Below are positions 8,665-16,406 of a stretch of 64,000 nucleotides of DNA, in pieces. The stretch is from Marinobacterium lacunae (GTDB taxonomy: Bacteria; Pseudomonadota; Gammaproteobacteria; Pseudomonadales; Balneatricaceae). Position 1 is the first letter of the stretch; each line of letters starts with the position of its first letter. The notes beneath the pieces were generated by a model, which ran no database searches, had not been told where the DNA came from, and saw nothing but the letters and a program-made list of their open reading frames with translations. Both the position numbers and the translations under genes were made by a program. The stretch spans positions 62,001 through 126,000 of the forward strand of contig NZ_JMQN01000021.1 of assembly GCF_000705555.1 (NCBI RefSeq), in the 5' to 3' direction.

Positions 8665-9699
8665 TTACTTGACGTTCTCTGCGTCCTTGAGCGCCATATC
8701 AATCCATTTTTTGTCTATTGACTGCTCGTTCAGCCAAGCAAGATAAGAGGGCTGACCCACATCTTTAAATTTCTGAAGGTCTTCAGCGGAAGGACGATAC
8801 ACTTCCATTCCCTGTTCAGACAGGTATTGGATTCTGCTCTCTACCTGACTTTCAACAGCTTTTCGGTTAATCGCGTTAGCTTCTACGACAGCGTCCTCAA
8901 GCAGCTTGCGGTTTTCATCGCTCAGATTTTTGAGTAGGTCGTCGTTTGCAACCAGGAATTGATCTGAATACTGAATGTTTGCCAACGTCAGATATTTCTG
9001 CACCTCGTACAAACTACCTAAAATAATGTACATCGGCGGGTTCATCTGACCATCCGCGACGCCAGTACGTAGGGCAAGGTAAACCTCGGTCCATGGAATA
9101 GGCGTGCCGGATGCTCCGAAGGACTCGTAGAGAGCGACTTGGCTCTTGTCCATTGCTCGGAAGCGCAGTCCATCAAAGTCAGCTGGCGTATGAATCGGAC
9201 GTTGATTATTTGTAAAAGCCAAGAAGCCGCCTTCCTCAACGACAGCCATGATATGAGCGCCTGTCTTTTCATAAAAGGCTTTGCGAGCTGCTTTCCAGTA
9301 CTCGCCCTCGTCGAAGAATGCGCGAGCCGAATCGAAATCATCGAACATAAACGGAATGGCGCTCACGAAGATTTCCGGAAATAAGGGGGAGATACCTCCG
9401 AATGACGCCACATTTAAGCTGGGACTATTGATTACCTGCTCCATACGCTCCTGTTCTTCACCCAGCATGCTGTTGGGGTAGAGCTTGAGGGTAACCTCCC
9501 CATTTGTTTTTTCTTCAACAATCTTCTTCAGGTTTGTCGCGAAAAGGTGTACGGCGTTCTTCTCTGCATCGGGAGCTCCGTTATAGCTAAGATTAATCGT
9601 CTCGGCCTGCAGGCTGCTAGCGAAAATAGCGACGCCAATACCAAGGGTCAGTTTCTTAATAAAGCGAAGCGGAGTGGAACTGTTGCTCTTTGTTTCCAT
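8665..9699 (-). CDS. dctP: TRAP transporter substrate-binding protein (DctP family)
   Basis: A 344-residue periplasmic receptor with a signal peptide ending near SSLQA (about residue 32). The body has the DctP hallmarks: the GEVTLKLYPNSMLGEEQE segment, GLRFRAMDKSQVALYESFGA (the arginine position that usually salt-bridges a substrate carboxylate), and PIPWTEVYLALRTGVADGQMNP. A carboxylate group on the ligand is therefore expected, compatible with a D-amino acid or dipeptide given the VanX-type enzyme at the end of the operon (inference). The start has AGGA about 9 bases upstream. A LysR gene lies 90 bases upstream in the same direction. Confidence 0.93.
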   Translation of the reverse strand: METKSNSSTPLRFIKKLTLGIGVAIFASSLQAETINLSYNGAPDAEKNAVHLFATNLKKIVEEKTNGEVTLKLYPNSMLGEEQERMEQVINSPSLNVASFGGISPLFPEIFVSAIPFMFDDFDSARAFFDEGEYWKAARKAFYEKTGAHIMAVVEEGGFLAFTNNQRPIHTPADFDGLRFRAMDKSQVALYESFGASGTPIPWTEVYLALRTGVADGQMNPPMYIILGSLYEVQKYLTLANIQYSDQFLVANDDLLKNLSDENRKLLEDAVVEANAINRKAVESQVESRIQYLSEQGMEVYRPSAEDLQKFKDVGQPSYLAWLNEQSIDKKWIDMALKDAENVK

Positions 9700-9754
9700 T
9701 CGTTGCCATCCTAATTCGGTTATGTGAAGACACCCAAACCATAGCTATTGATAT

Positions 9755-9794
9755 GTTGACATCGCAATGAGTTAACTGTTGATTTTTGGTCAAC
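9755..9794 (-). promoter_or_regulatory. Possible LysR-operator region upstream of dctP
   Basis: The 90-base space between lysR and dctP contains several related half-sites: GTTGAC (9755), GTTAAC (9771), GTTGAT (9778) and GTCAAC (9789), the last two forming a GTTGA-N7-TCAAC inverted repeat that overlaps the lysR stop. The placement suits regulator binding for the TRAP operon. No clear -10 box was found. Confidence 0.3.
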
Positions 9795-10722
9795 ACTTGA
9801 CCTCGTTAGCGTCGAATTTCAGAAAGGCCATAGAGTGTTTGAGGTGATCAAGGAATGCTTGAGCAGCCAGGGTGAGTTCTCGTCCCTCGGCACATAGCAC
9901 TCTTGCTCTTGCTTGTGACAGGGCTTGATGTTCCATGGGAACCACCGAAATCTTTCCCGAACGAATTTCATCGATCACAGTAAGTTTGGGCATGAACGTA
10001 ATGCCCATCCCGGACGTGACGAAATTTTTAAGTACTGCGACGGAGTTTGTTCTTAACCTCGGTTCTAGTCTCACATGACTTACTTCCTCTACAAAACTCA
10101 CGAGCCTTCCCATGCCGGTAGAACTATCAATAAGCGCGAGTGGAACGTTGAGGATGTGCTCAAAAGACAGGGGGGGAGTTTCTTGCACCAAAGGATGGTC
10201 CACAGGTGTTATCAAATCCAGTGGGTGATGTCGTTCTGCTAAGCAATGAAGTTTTGGGTGTCGGGCAGGTGCGTAGGTAATGGCAAAGTCTATCGTGGAA
10301 TCTTCAAGCATCTGTACTGCATCCAGTGCCCCCGCCATTTCAACGCTAATCCTAATCCCAGGGTAAGCTGTTAAGAAACTTTGAAGGGGAAACGATATCA
10401 AGTCAGAAATGAATCCCTCGCCAACGGCCACTCGGACTTCACCTGTTCTCAAACCGACCAAGTCATGGATGCGTGACATGGTTGCGGCTTCACTTGCCTG
10501 CATGGTTTTAAAATAACGCAGCAACTCTTCACCTGCTGGGGTGAGTGGTTTCTGAGGGTTGGATCGATCCCAAACCGGCATGCCGATATTGTCTTCCAAT
10601 TGCGATAGCAGGCGACTGATTGCTGATGGGTCAACGTTTAACCTGGCAGCCGCCTTGCGGATGGCCCCATGCTTGGCAACGGCGTTGAGATATTCAAGGG
10701 CGCGTGGGTTTAATTGCTGCAT
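9790..10722 (-). CDS. LysR family transcriptional regulator
   Basis: A 310-residue LysR protein: an N-terminal winged helix-turn-helix (residues about 5-63, AVAKHGAIRKAAARLNVDPSAISRLLSQLED) and a C-terminal ligand-binding domain starting near GEVRVAVGEGFISDL. ATG at 10722 was chosen because MQQLNPRALEYL is the usual family beginning and AGG lies upstream; an upstream TTG at 10764 would add 14 unrelated residues. It is co-oriented with the TRAP/VanX-like operon and is the likely regulator of it. Composition matches the AT-richer accessory block. Confidence 0.92.
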   Translation of the reverse strand: MQQLNPRALEYLNAVAKHGAIRKAAARLNVDPSAISRLLSQLEDNIGMPVWDRSNPQKPLTPAGEELLRYFKTMQASEAATMSRIHDLVGLRTGEVRVAVGEGFISDLISFPLQSFLTAYPGIRISVEMAGALDAVQMLEDSTIDFAITYAPARHPKLHCLAERHHPLDLITPVDHPLVQETPPLSFEHILNVPLALIDSSTGMGRLVSFVEEVSHVRLEPRLRTNSVAVLKNFVTSGMGITFMPKLTVIDEIRSGKISVVPMEHQALSQARARVLCAEGRELTLAAQAFLDHLKHSMAFLKFDANEVKC

Positions 10723-10865
10723 ATCGACTGACCTAATGAAATAAGATACTTCCTTGCTCTGCAATGTACGTCATTCCTTTACGAATGCTATGTCAATTTG
10801 TGGCTCTGCATGTCCCGCGGTTAACATACGCTCTTTTGTACCAAACGATCCGTGCGGAGAGCGAA

Positions 10866-11480
10866 GTGTCAGACAGCTTCCGGGTACCCGTTGCCCAGTT
10901 CGAGGTAGAAACCGAGGTCAAGAAGAGCCGCTTTATCGCCACCGGTTGCCCCGTCAGCTCTGACGCTGAGGTTCGTGCTTTCGTCGAGTCGCAGCGTCAG
11001 CGTTTTCCCTCTGCGAACCACCACTGCTCGGCCTATATCATCGGGTCGCCATCGATGCCAAGGGCAGCCGGTAGCGATGACGATGGTGAACCCTCAGGCA
11101 CAGCGGGCAAACCGATGCTGAACGTCATGATGGGACAGGGTGTTGGCGATTGCTGTGTTGTGGTCACCCGCTTTTTCGGGGGTATCAAGCTTGGTGCAGG
11201 CGGTCTTGTTCGTGCATATGGCGGGGCGGTCAAGGAGCTGCTGGCCAGCTGGCCACTGGAACATCGTGAGCCCATGTCCGGTATTGAGATCGAGTTCTCA
11301 TACGATCAGCAGGGCAGTATCGACTCCATGATCAACCGCTTTGAAGCGGTCGTCGTCGAAAGCGCCTATGGGGCGGGCGTCGTGTTGCAACTGACACTGC
11401 CGGCACGTAATGCCCCCTCGATTTGCGCCGCGCTGGATGAGCGTGCGCATCTGGGTATGGTATACAGGAAGCTCTACTGA
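10866..11480 (+). CDS. yigZ: YigZ/IMPACT family protein (UPF0029)
   Basis: A 204-residue IMPACT-family protein, the same length as E. coli YigZ. The N-terminal UPF0029 domain has the signature DDGEPSGTAGKPMLNVMM (about residues 71-88) and VVTRFFGGIKLGAGGLVRAYG; a smaller C-terminal domain follows. The GTG at 10866 is preceded by GGAG six bases away and reproduces the YigZ length, so it is preferred to an upstream ATG at 10764. The molecular role is not settled; eukaryotic IMPACT inhibits the Gcn2 pathway, and the bacterial protein is thought to bind nucleic acid. Confidence 0.93.
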   Translation: MSDSFRVPVAQFEVETEVKKSRFIATGCPVSSDAEVRAFVESQRQRFPSANHHCSAYIIGSPSMPRAAGSDDDGEPSGTAGKPMLNVMMGQGVGDCCVVVTRFFGGIKLGAGGLVRAYGGAVKELLASWPLEHREPMSGIEIEFSYDQQGSIDSMINRFEAVVVESAYGAGVVLQLTLPARNAPSICAALDERAHLGMVYRKLY

Positions 11481-11497
11481 ACACAGAGGATGTAATA

Positions 11498-12823
11498 ATG
11501 CAGATGCAGTGGTCCGAGCTGCTGACGACCAAACGCTACGGTCATGAGCAGGTAAGTGAACAGGAGCTGGGCCGTAGCCATTTCCACAAGGATCATGATC
11601 GCATCATCTTCTCAAGTGCCTTCCGGCGCCTGGGGCGCAAGACCCAGGTGCATCCGATGGCGCTTAACGACCACATACACACCCGCCTGACTCACTCCAT
11701 GGAGGTTGGTAGCCTCGGTCGCAGTCTGGGTATTCGGGTAGGTGAGTTGCTCGCCGATCAACTGCCGCCCTGGGTCAGTGCCTACGATATCGGCATGATC
11801 GTGCAGTCGGCCTGTTTGGCCCACGATATTGGCAATCCACCGTTCGGCCACGCCGGAGAGTACGCCATACGCGACTGGTTCCGCCGCCGTGCCGATGATC
11901 CACGTTTCGTCTCGCTCAGCGTCGGAGAGCGTCTGGACCTGCAGACCTTCGAGGGCAATGCGCAGGGGTTTCGAGTCGTCACCCGTATCGAAAACAACCT
12001 GTTCGATGGCGGGCTTCGTCTGACCTATCCCACCCTCGGTGCGCTGCTTAAATACCCCTGGACAGCCGAGCGGGGAGGAAAAAAGGGCAAATTCAGCTGT
12101 TTTCTGGCGGAGGTCGATATCCTCAATGCGTTGGGGCGCGAACTCGGGCTGATCCGTCTGGATGAAAACTACTGGGCGCGTCATCCGTTGGCGTTCCTGA
12201 TGGAGGCGGCGGACGACATCTGTTATGCCATTCTGGATCTTGAAGACGCGATAGAACTGCATCTTTTAACCTTCGAAGAGGTCAAACCCATACTACTGGA
12301 GATGTGTGGCGATCTGGAGTTTGATGACGAGATCTTTGCCAGCCAGGCATCGGCTCGGCGCAAAATCTCCGCACTGCGCGGCAAGGCCATGGAGAATATG
12401 GTCAACTCGGTGGTCTCTGCGTTCATGACTAATCTGCCCGCCATCATGCGGGGCGAGTACACGGGGGAGCTGGTCAGCGACGGCGATCCGATGGTGCGTG
12501 ATGGTATCTATAGCGCCAAGAAGCTGGCTCGAGAAAGGGTGTTCCCGGATACCCGCAAGGCGGAACTCGAGGTGGGCGCCTATACCACGCTGGGCGTTCT
12601 GCTTGAGGCGTTTATTGAGGCGGTCTGGGAGCAGCACAGCCAGGGCCCGGATGATCTGGGCTACCGCAGCCAGAAGATACTGAGCCTAATGGGAATCCAC
12701 GCACCGGCACCGGATCTGCCGCTGTATCAGTGCTATATTCGTGCGCTCGATTTTATCGGTGGAATGACCGACACTTACGCCACATACCTTGCCCGCCAGA
12801 TTGGCGGTGGTATTGGGCTTTGA
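11498..12823 (+). CDS. dgt: deoxyguanosinetriphosphate triphosphohydrolase-like protein
   Basis: A 441-residue HD-domain enzyme that would hydrolyse dNTPs to deoxynucleosides and triphosphate. Metal-binding residues are visible at THSMEV (His66) and in CLAHDIGNPPFGHAGE (His109-Asp110), followed by the FEGNAQGFRVVTRIE segment characteristic of the dGTPase family. It follows yigZ by 17 bases. The length fits the shorter dGTPase-like subgroup rather than E. coli Dgt (about 505 residues), so substrate preference is uncertain. AGAGG lies upstream of the ATG. Confidence 0.95.
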   Translation: MQMQWSELLTTKRYGHEQVSEQELGRSHFHKDHDRIIFSSAFRRLGRKTQVHPMALNDHIHTRLTHSMEVGSLGRSLGIRVGELLADQLPPWVSAYDIGMIVQSACLAHDIGNPPFGHAGEYAIRDWFRRRADDPRFVSLSVGERLDLQTFEGNAQGFRVVTRIENNLFDGGLRLTYPTLGALLKYPWTAERGGKKGKFSCFLAEVDILNALGRELGLIRLDENYWARHPLAFLMEAADDICYAILDLEDAIELHLLTFEEVKPILLEMCGDLEFDDEIFASQASARRKISALRGKAMENMVNSVVSAFMTNLPAIMRGEYTGELVSDGDPMVRDGIYSAKKLARERVFPDTRKAELEVGAYTTLGVLLEAFIEAVWEQHSQGPDDLGYRSQKILSLMGIHAPAPDLPLYQCYIRALDFIGGMTDTYATYLARQIGGGIGL

Positions 12824-12851
12824 GTGCAAAAGACAGAGAAAAGGTTTAGAC

Positions 12852-13226
12852 ATGGCATCACTGCAGGATCAACTCAGCCGATTGGTTTACTCCACCGACA
12901 AGGGGCGGCTCTGTCCCGAGTGCGGCAAGGCGCTTGATGACTGTATTTGCGACGAACTGGCGGATAAACAGCGCCTGGCGTCACTGGATGGCATCGTGCG
13001 AATTCGCCGAGAGACCTCCGGTCGTAAAGGTAAGGGCGTCACAACCATCAGCGGTGTGCCGGTGTCGGAAAGTGAGCTGAAAGCGCTGTTGAAGCGGCTC
13101 AAGCAGCGATGTGGAACAGGGGGCGCACTCAAGGACGGTGTGCTCGAAATACAGGGAGATCACCGTGAACCGATCAAACAACTCCTCGAATCCGAAGGGT
13201 TCAAGGTCAAGCTGGCCGGTGGCTGA
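12852..13226 (+). CDS. yciH: YciH/SUI1 family translation initiation factor homologue
   Basis: A 124-residue SUI1-fold protein related to eukaryotic eIF1. A CPECGKALDDCIC cysteine pattern sits at residues about 20-32, followed by the SUI1 domain (VRIRRETSGRKGKGVTTISG through the C-terminal LLESEGFKVKLAGG). In E. coli YciH helps discriminate against incorrect initiation complexes. ATG at 12852 has AAGG upstream. The stop overlaps the putative GTG of the downstream protease-like gene. Confidence 0.93.
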   Translation: MASLQDQLSRLVYSTDKGRLCPECGKALDDCICDELADKQRLASLDGIVRIRRETSGRKGKGVTTISGVPVSESELKALLKRLKQRCGTGGALKDGVLEIQGDHREPIKQLLESEGFKVKLAGG

Positions 13227-14028
13227 AGGCTTGTTCAAGCGGCAGGGGCGTTTGTCAGCGGCGCGCGGACCGCTGTGCAAGTCGTTACTGTTGATGCTTG
13301 TGCTCGCGTCCCTGCCGGTTTCGGCCGAGATTTACCACTATATCGACGAGCGTGGGCGCAAGGTCTTCGTTAATCGACAGAGCCAGATCCCGATTCAGTT
13401 TCGTGATCAGGTTGAAACCCGTGCTGAGCCCGGCGCACTGAACAGTCATCAGGAGCTGTCGCCGCGTGATCGACAGCTCAACCGGCTACGCAGTGAAATC
13501 GACAGCTCTCTGGCATCGCTCGATGAGGCGATTGCCGAACTCGAAACGCCGGTCAGGATAATCGACAATGGCGTGATTCTGCCGGTAAGGGCCGTTTACG
13601 GCGGACGTCGTGCCGATACTCAGATGCTGTTGGATACAGGGGCGTCGGGCACGGTATTTCATCGGGAGGCGTTGTCTGGGTTGAATGGCTCAACCTACCG
13701 GGCGGGCAAGGCCAAGGTTGCCAGCGGTGATATCATCGATGTCCACGCGATCAATCTGGATCGGATCGAGATTGGGCCTTTCAAGATCAAGTCGGCCAGA
13801 GCGATGGTGATTGATCATATCGGCCGCTCCAGGCACGACGGTCTTCTGGGAATGGATTTCCTGCGTCAGGTCCAGTACAAGGTCGACTTCCAGCGCAAAG
13901 TGATTATCTGGGAGCCTGAGCGGTACGAAGAGCTCAAGGCGAAGCGGGAAACATTGAAAGCGCAGCAGGCGATGGGGGCCAATGAACTGATTCAGTCACT
14001 GACCCCGAAGGATCAACCCGTTGATTAG
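13219..14028 (+). CDS. Retropepsin-like aspartic protease with DUF4124-like N-terminus
   Basis: An exported protein of about 269 residues from the GTG at 13219. After a hydrophobic leader (LLLMLVLASLPVSA) comes a DUF4124-like segment (IYHYIDERGRKVFVNRQ), a short acidic helical linker, then a clan-AA single-domain retropepsin module with LLDTGASGTVFH (catalytic Asp139) and a DGLLGMDFL flap-side motif. Such proteins act as dimeric periplasmic or membrane-attached aspartic proteases; the target is unknown. The start is uncertain: the GTG overlaps the yciH stop by 8 bases, while a TTG at 13231 or an ATG at 13294 are alternatives; the catalytic domain is unaffected. The gene converges with the MTHFR-like gene, overlapping it by 4 bases. 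Confidence 0.82.
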   Translation: MAEGLFKRQGRLSAARGPLCKSLLLMLVLASLPVSAEIYHYIDERGRKVFVNRQSQIPIQFRDQVETRAEPGALNSHQELSPRDRQLNRLRSEIDSSLASLDEAIAELETPVRIIDNGVILPVRAVYGGRRADTQMLLDTGASGTVFHREALSGLNGSTYRAGKAKVASGDIIDVHAINLDRIEIGPFKIKSARAMVIDHIGRSRHDGLLGMDFLRQVQYKVDFQRKVIIWEPERYEELKAKRETLKAQQAMGANELIQSLTPKDQPVD

Positions 14029-14984
14029 CCTTCAAGCTGATGTTCGGCGAGCTTTAGATCCAATGTTGCCTTAAGCAGGCGATAGAGCTGGATCGATGCG
14101 TCGATCTCTTCCTTGCGGTTGGTGAGGCTCTCGATATTCAGTCCTAGCGGCAGACCCAGTGGTATGCAGGCTTCGAGAATCTGGTCGAGGCTGTTCTGAC
14201 AGATACGGATCGACTCAGCCAAGGGGTTCTGTGCATCCAATATCCGCCACCGTGTTGCAGGCGGAACCGAAATACCCAGCCACTCCATAAATTCCAGCGT
14301 TTTGGCGCTACCACAGGGCGTAAACGTCAGAATGATGCGTTTCGGCGTGATCCCCTGTTCGCGGCAGCTGCGGGCATAGCTGGCCAGCAGATCGATGGTC
14401 GCTTGAGGGTTATACACGGCCTGTGAAACGAAGAATTCAACGCCGTTGGCCTGCTTGTTGAGCAGACGCTCATGCTCGTTGCCTTTGATCGCATGGCGCT
14501 CGGCAATGGTGACGCCCCCGAGATGGAAGGGGTATTGATGTTCGTTGATCGCTGCATAGGCTTCCGGCAGGGTCAGGCGAATATCGCCCTCTGAAGAGGG
14601 GCTGCCGACCAGCACCAGATTGCGCAGGCCGAAGTCGTTCCACGCTTCGTCCAGCCAGCGATCGAAATCGGCCCGGTCACGCTGGGCAACGCTTTTGTAG
14701 GTAATGGTTTCCCGATTGGAAAGGTCTGAGATCAGACGTGAATACTCACGCGGATCACGTGTTTCCTTGAACGGGAAGGGGCGAGGGGTGTCGATACGAG
14801 CACTTTCATCCTGAATGTCGTAGATGATCAGTCCGTCGTACTCCAGCTTTGCCAGGCGGGATAGCAGTTTTCCGGCTATCTCCTTCATCTGTTCATCGCT
14901 GGTGGTATCCCTCGGCGGTGTGGTTCCGATGAAGTAGATGCCCCGGCTGGGGTCGGCAAACTTTTCGCGCAGGCTCAGTTGCAT
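14025..14984 (-). CDS. Methylenetetrahydrofolate reductase-like protein
   Basis: A 319-residue protein with a TIM-barrel pattern resembling the MTHFR superfamily: YFIGTTPPRDT near the N-terminus, LEYDGLIIYDIQDE, a GVTIAERHAIKGNEHERLLNKQANGVEFFVSQAVY stretch (equivalent to the folate/FAD-binding strands of MetF), and ILTFTPCGSAKTLEFMEWLGI. It differs from MetF in its N-terminus and lacks the usual beginning, so it is an MTHFR-like paralogue of unknown substrate. It stands alone, transcribed towards the retropepsin gene. Confidence 0.75.
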   Translation of the reverse strand: MQLSLREKFADPSRGIYFIGTTPPRDTTSDEQMKEIAGKLLSRLAKLEYDGLIIYDIQDESARIDTPRPFPFKETRDPREYSRLISDLSNRETITYKSVAQRDRADFDRWLDEAWNDFGLRNLVLVGSPSSEGDIRLTLPEAYAAINEHQYPFHLGGVTIAERHAIKGNEHERLLNKQANGVEFFVSQAVYNPQATIDLLASYARSCREQGITPKRIILTFTPCGSAKTLEFMEWLGISVPPATRWRILDAQNPLAESIRICQNSLDQILEACIPLGLPLGLNIESLTNRKEEIDASIQLYRLLKATLDLKLAEHQLEG

Positions 14985-15272
14985 GATGATTGTCCATTCT
15001 GTCTCGTTTCGCTGGGTGCATTATAAATGTGAAACGGATTCAGATCTTTTAGTTATATGATGAAATCTTCTGCAGTTGAGGTGAAGCGGGTTCATATCCA
15101 TATCAAAAATCGCTGCAACCTTACCTCTGGCGGCGTCTGCGATCACTGGTCAATTTCGCGGGAAAGTGTTATACCCGATCAGGTTAGTTGGTTATCTTGA
15201 CCTAAGCTTAACAGACGAGCTTACGGCTTAATTGGTCAACAGAGCAGGGATCGTTACCAAGAGGGAATTTGT
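14985..15272. other. Intergenic region between divergent MTHFR-like and cyclase genes
   Basis: 288 bases with no convincing ORF. A TTGACC element lies at about 15196 upstream of the cyclase gene but no good -10 box follows at the correct spacing, and GAGGG before 15273 is the ribosome-binding site. Nothing else is recognised. Confidence 0.5.
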
Positions 15273-16400
15273 ATGAAGCAAACAGACCAGACTTTGCTGG
15301 AACAGCTTCGTATAACGGAATTCGAGATCGAAAACCGCCAGCGCCTGTTTATGATTACAGAGCGTGATATCAAGTTGATTGTGGATGCGCGCGAAATTGT
15401 CGAGTCGGGGCTTGGCGGCATCGTCGATACCTTTTACGAGATGCAGACGAACACACCGGAAATCGCCTTGCTGATTGGCGATGCCGATACCTTGCAGCGT
15501 CTGCGTAACGCGCAGCAGCGCTACATTTCAGACCTGTTCAGCGGTGTCTATGACATCGACTATGTCAATAACCGTCTGCGTATCGGACTTGTACACAAGC
15601 GTATCGGTGTCGATACCAAGCTGTATCTGTCTGCGGTGTATACTCTCAAAAGCCTGATCGCCGATTATCTCGGCAGCAAGATTCCCGATGCGGATCGGCG
15701 GATGGATACATTGCAGGCGGTCGAAAAAGTATTCATGTTCGACATAACGCTGGTGTTCGAGACTTACATTCGCAGCCTGCTATCCGAGATCGAAACCTCG
15801 CGTGAAAAGTCTGAAGAGTACGCGAGAATTCTTGAAGAGAAGGTGCGTGAGCGTACCCATCAGCTCGAGCGGATGGCGCGTACCGACCCTTTGACCGGCC
15901 TTCAGTCGGTCCGCTACCTGAATGAGACGCTGACGCGCTATCTCCGTATGGCGGAAAACCGCAGCGAGATGATCAGTCTGGTCTATATCGATATTAATGA
16001 TTTCAAGCTGTTCAACGATACCGAGGGACATCAGCGCGGTGATGAGATACTGCGTAATGTCGGCAATGCCATCCTGCAGGTATCGCGCAGTGAAGACGGT
16101 TGTTTCCGCTATGGCGGCGACGAGTTCTGCATCATTTTGCCGCGCTGCAACGCCAGACAGGCACAGGATATCTGCGTAAATCGTCTGGTCGAGGCATTGG
16201 CAGAATGCGAAGGAGCCATACGGTTAAGTATCGGGATTGCGCAGGCAGGGCCTGATTATTACCCCAGCGCCGGACAGTTTCTCAGCCAGGCCGATCGTGC
16301 GATGTATCAGAACAAGGCAGAGCATAAAGGTCAGGACACAGAGCAGCCTGAGTGCCCTAAAAGCGCCTCGGTCAGATTGATCGGTGGTCAGGACAACTGA
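15273..16400 (+). CDS. Globin-coupled diguanylate cyclase (heme O2 sensor)
   Basis: A 375-residue DgcO/DosC-like protein. Residues 1-165 form a globin-coupled sensor domain, with His108 in LVHKRIGVDTKLYLSAVYTL matching the proximal heme ligand context. A coiled-coil linker (about 170-200) leads to a GGDEF domain: GGDEF at 281-285 is intact, and RSED at 272-275 forms the RxxD inhibitory site at the correct distance of five residues. It should make c-di-GMP in response to oxygen or another heme ligand and be product-inhibited. A substitution is seen in the usual LTGLxNRR motif, here LTGLQSVRY. It is monocistronic. Confidence 0.92.
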   Translation: MKQTDQTLLEQLRITEFEIENRQRLFMITERDIKLIVDAREIVESGLGGIVDTFYEMQTNTPEIALLIGDADTLQRLRNAQQRYISDLFSGVYDIDYVNNRLRIGLVHKRIGVDTKLYLSAVYTLKSLIADYLGSKIPDADRRMDTLQAVEKVFMFDITLVFETYIRSLLSEIETSREKSEEYARILEEKVRERTHQLERMARTDPLTGLQSVRYLNETLTRYLRMAENRSEMISLVYIDINDFKLFNDTEGHQRGDEILRNVGNAILQVSRSEDGCFRYGGDEFCIILPRCNARQAQDICVNRLVEALAECEGAIRLSIGIAQAGPDYYPSAGQFLSQADRAMYQNKAEHKGQDTEQPECPKSASVRLIGGQDN

Positions 16401-16406
16401 CGCCGA

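Noticed and set aside
11612-12262. A 216-codon minus-strand ORF inside dgt
   Set aside because: Antisense to the HD-domain coding sequence and without family features.
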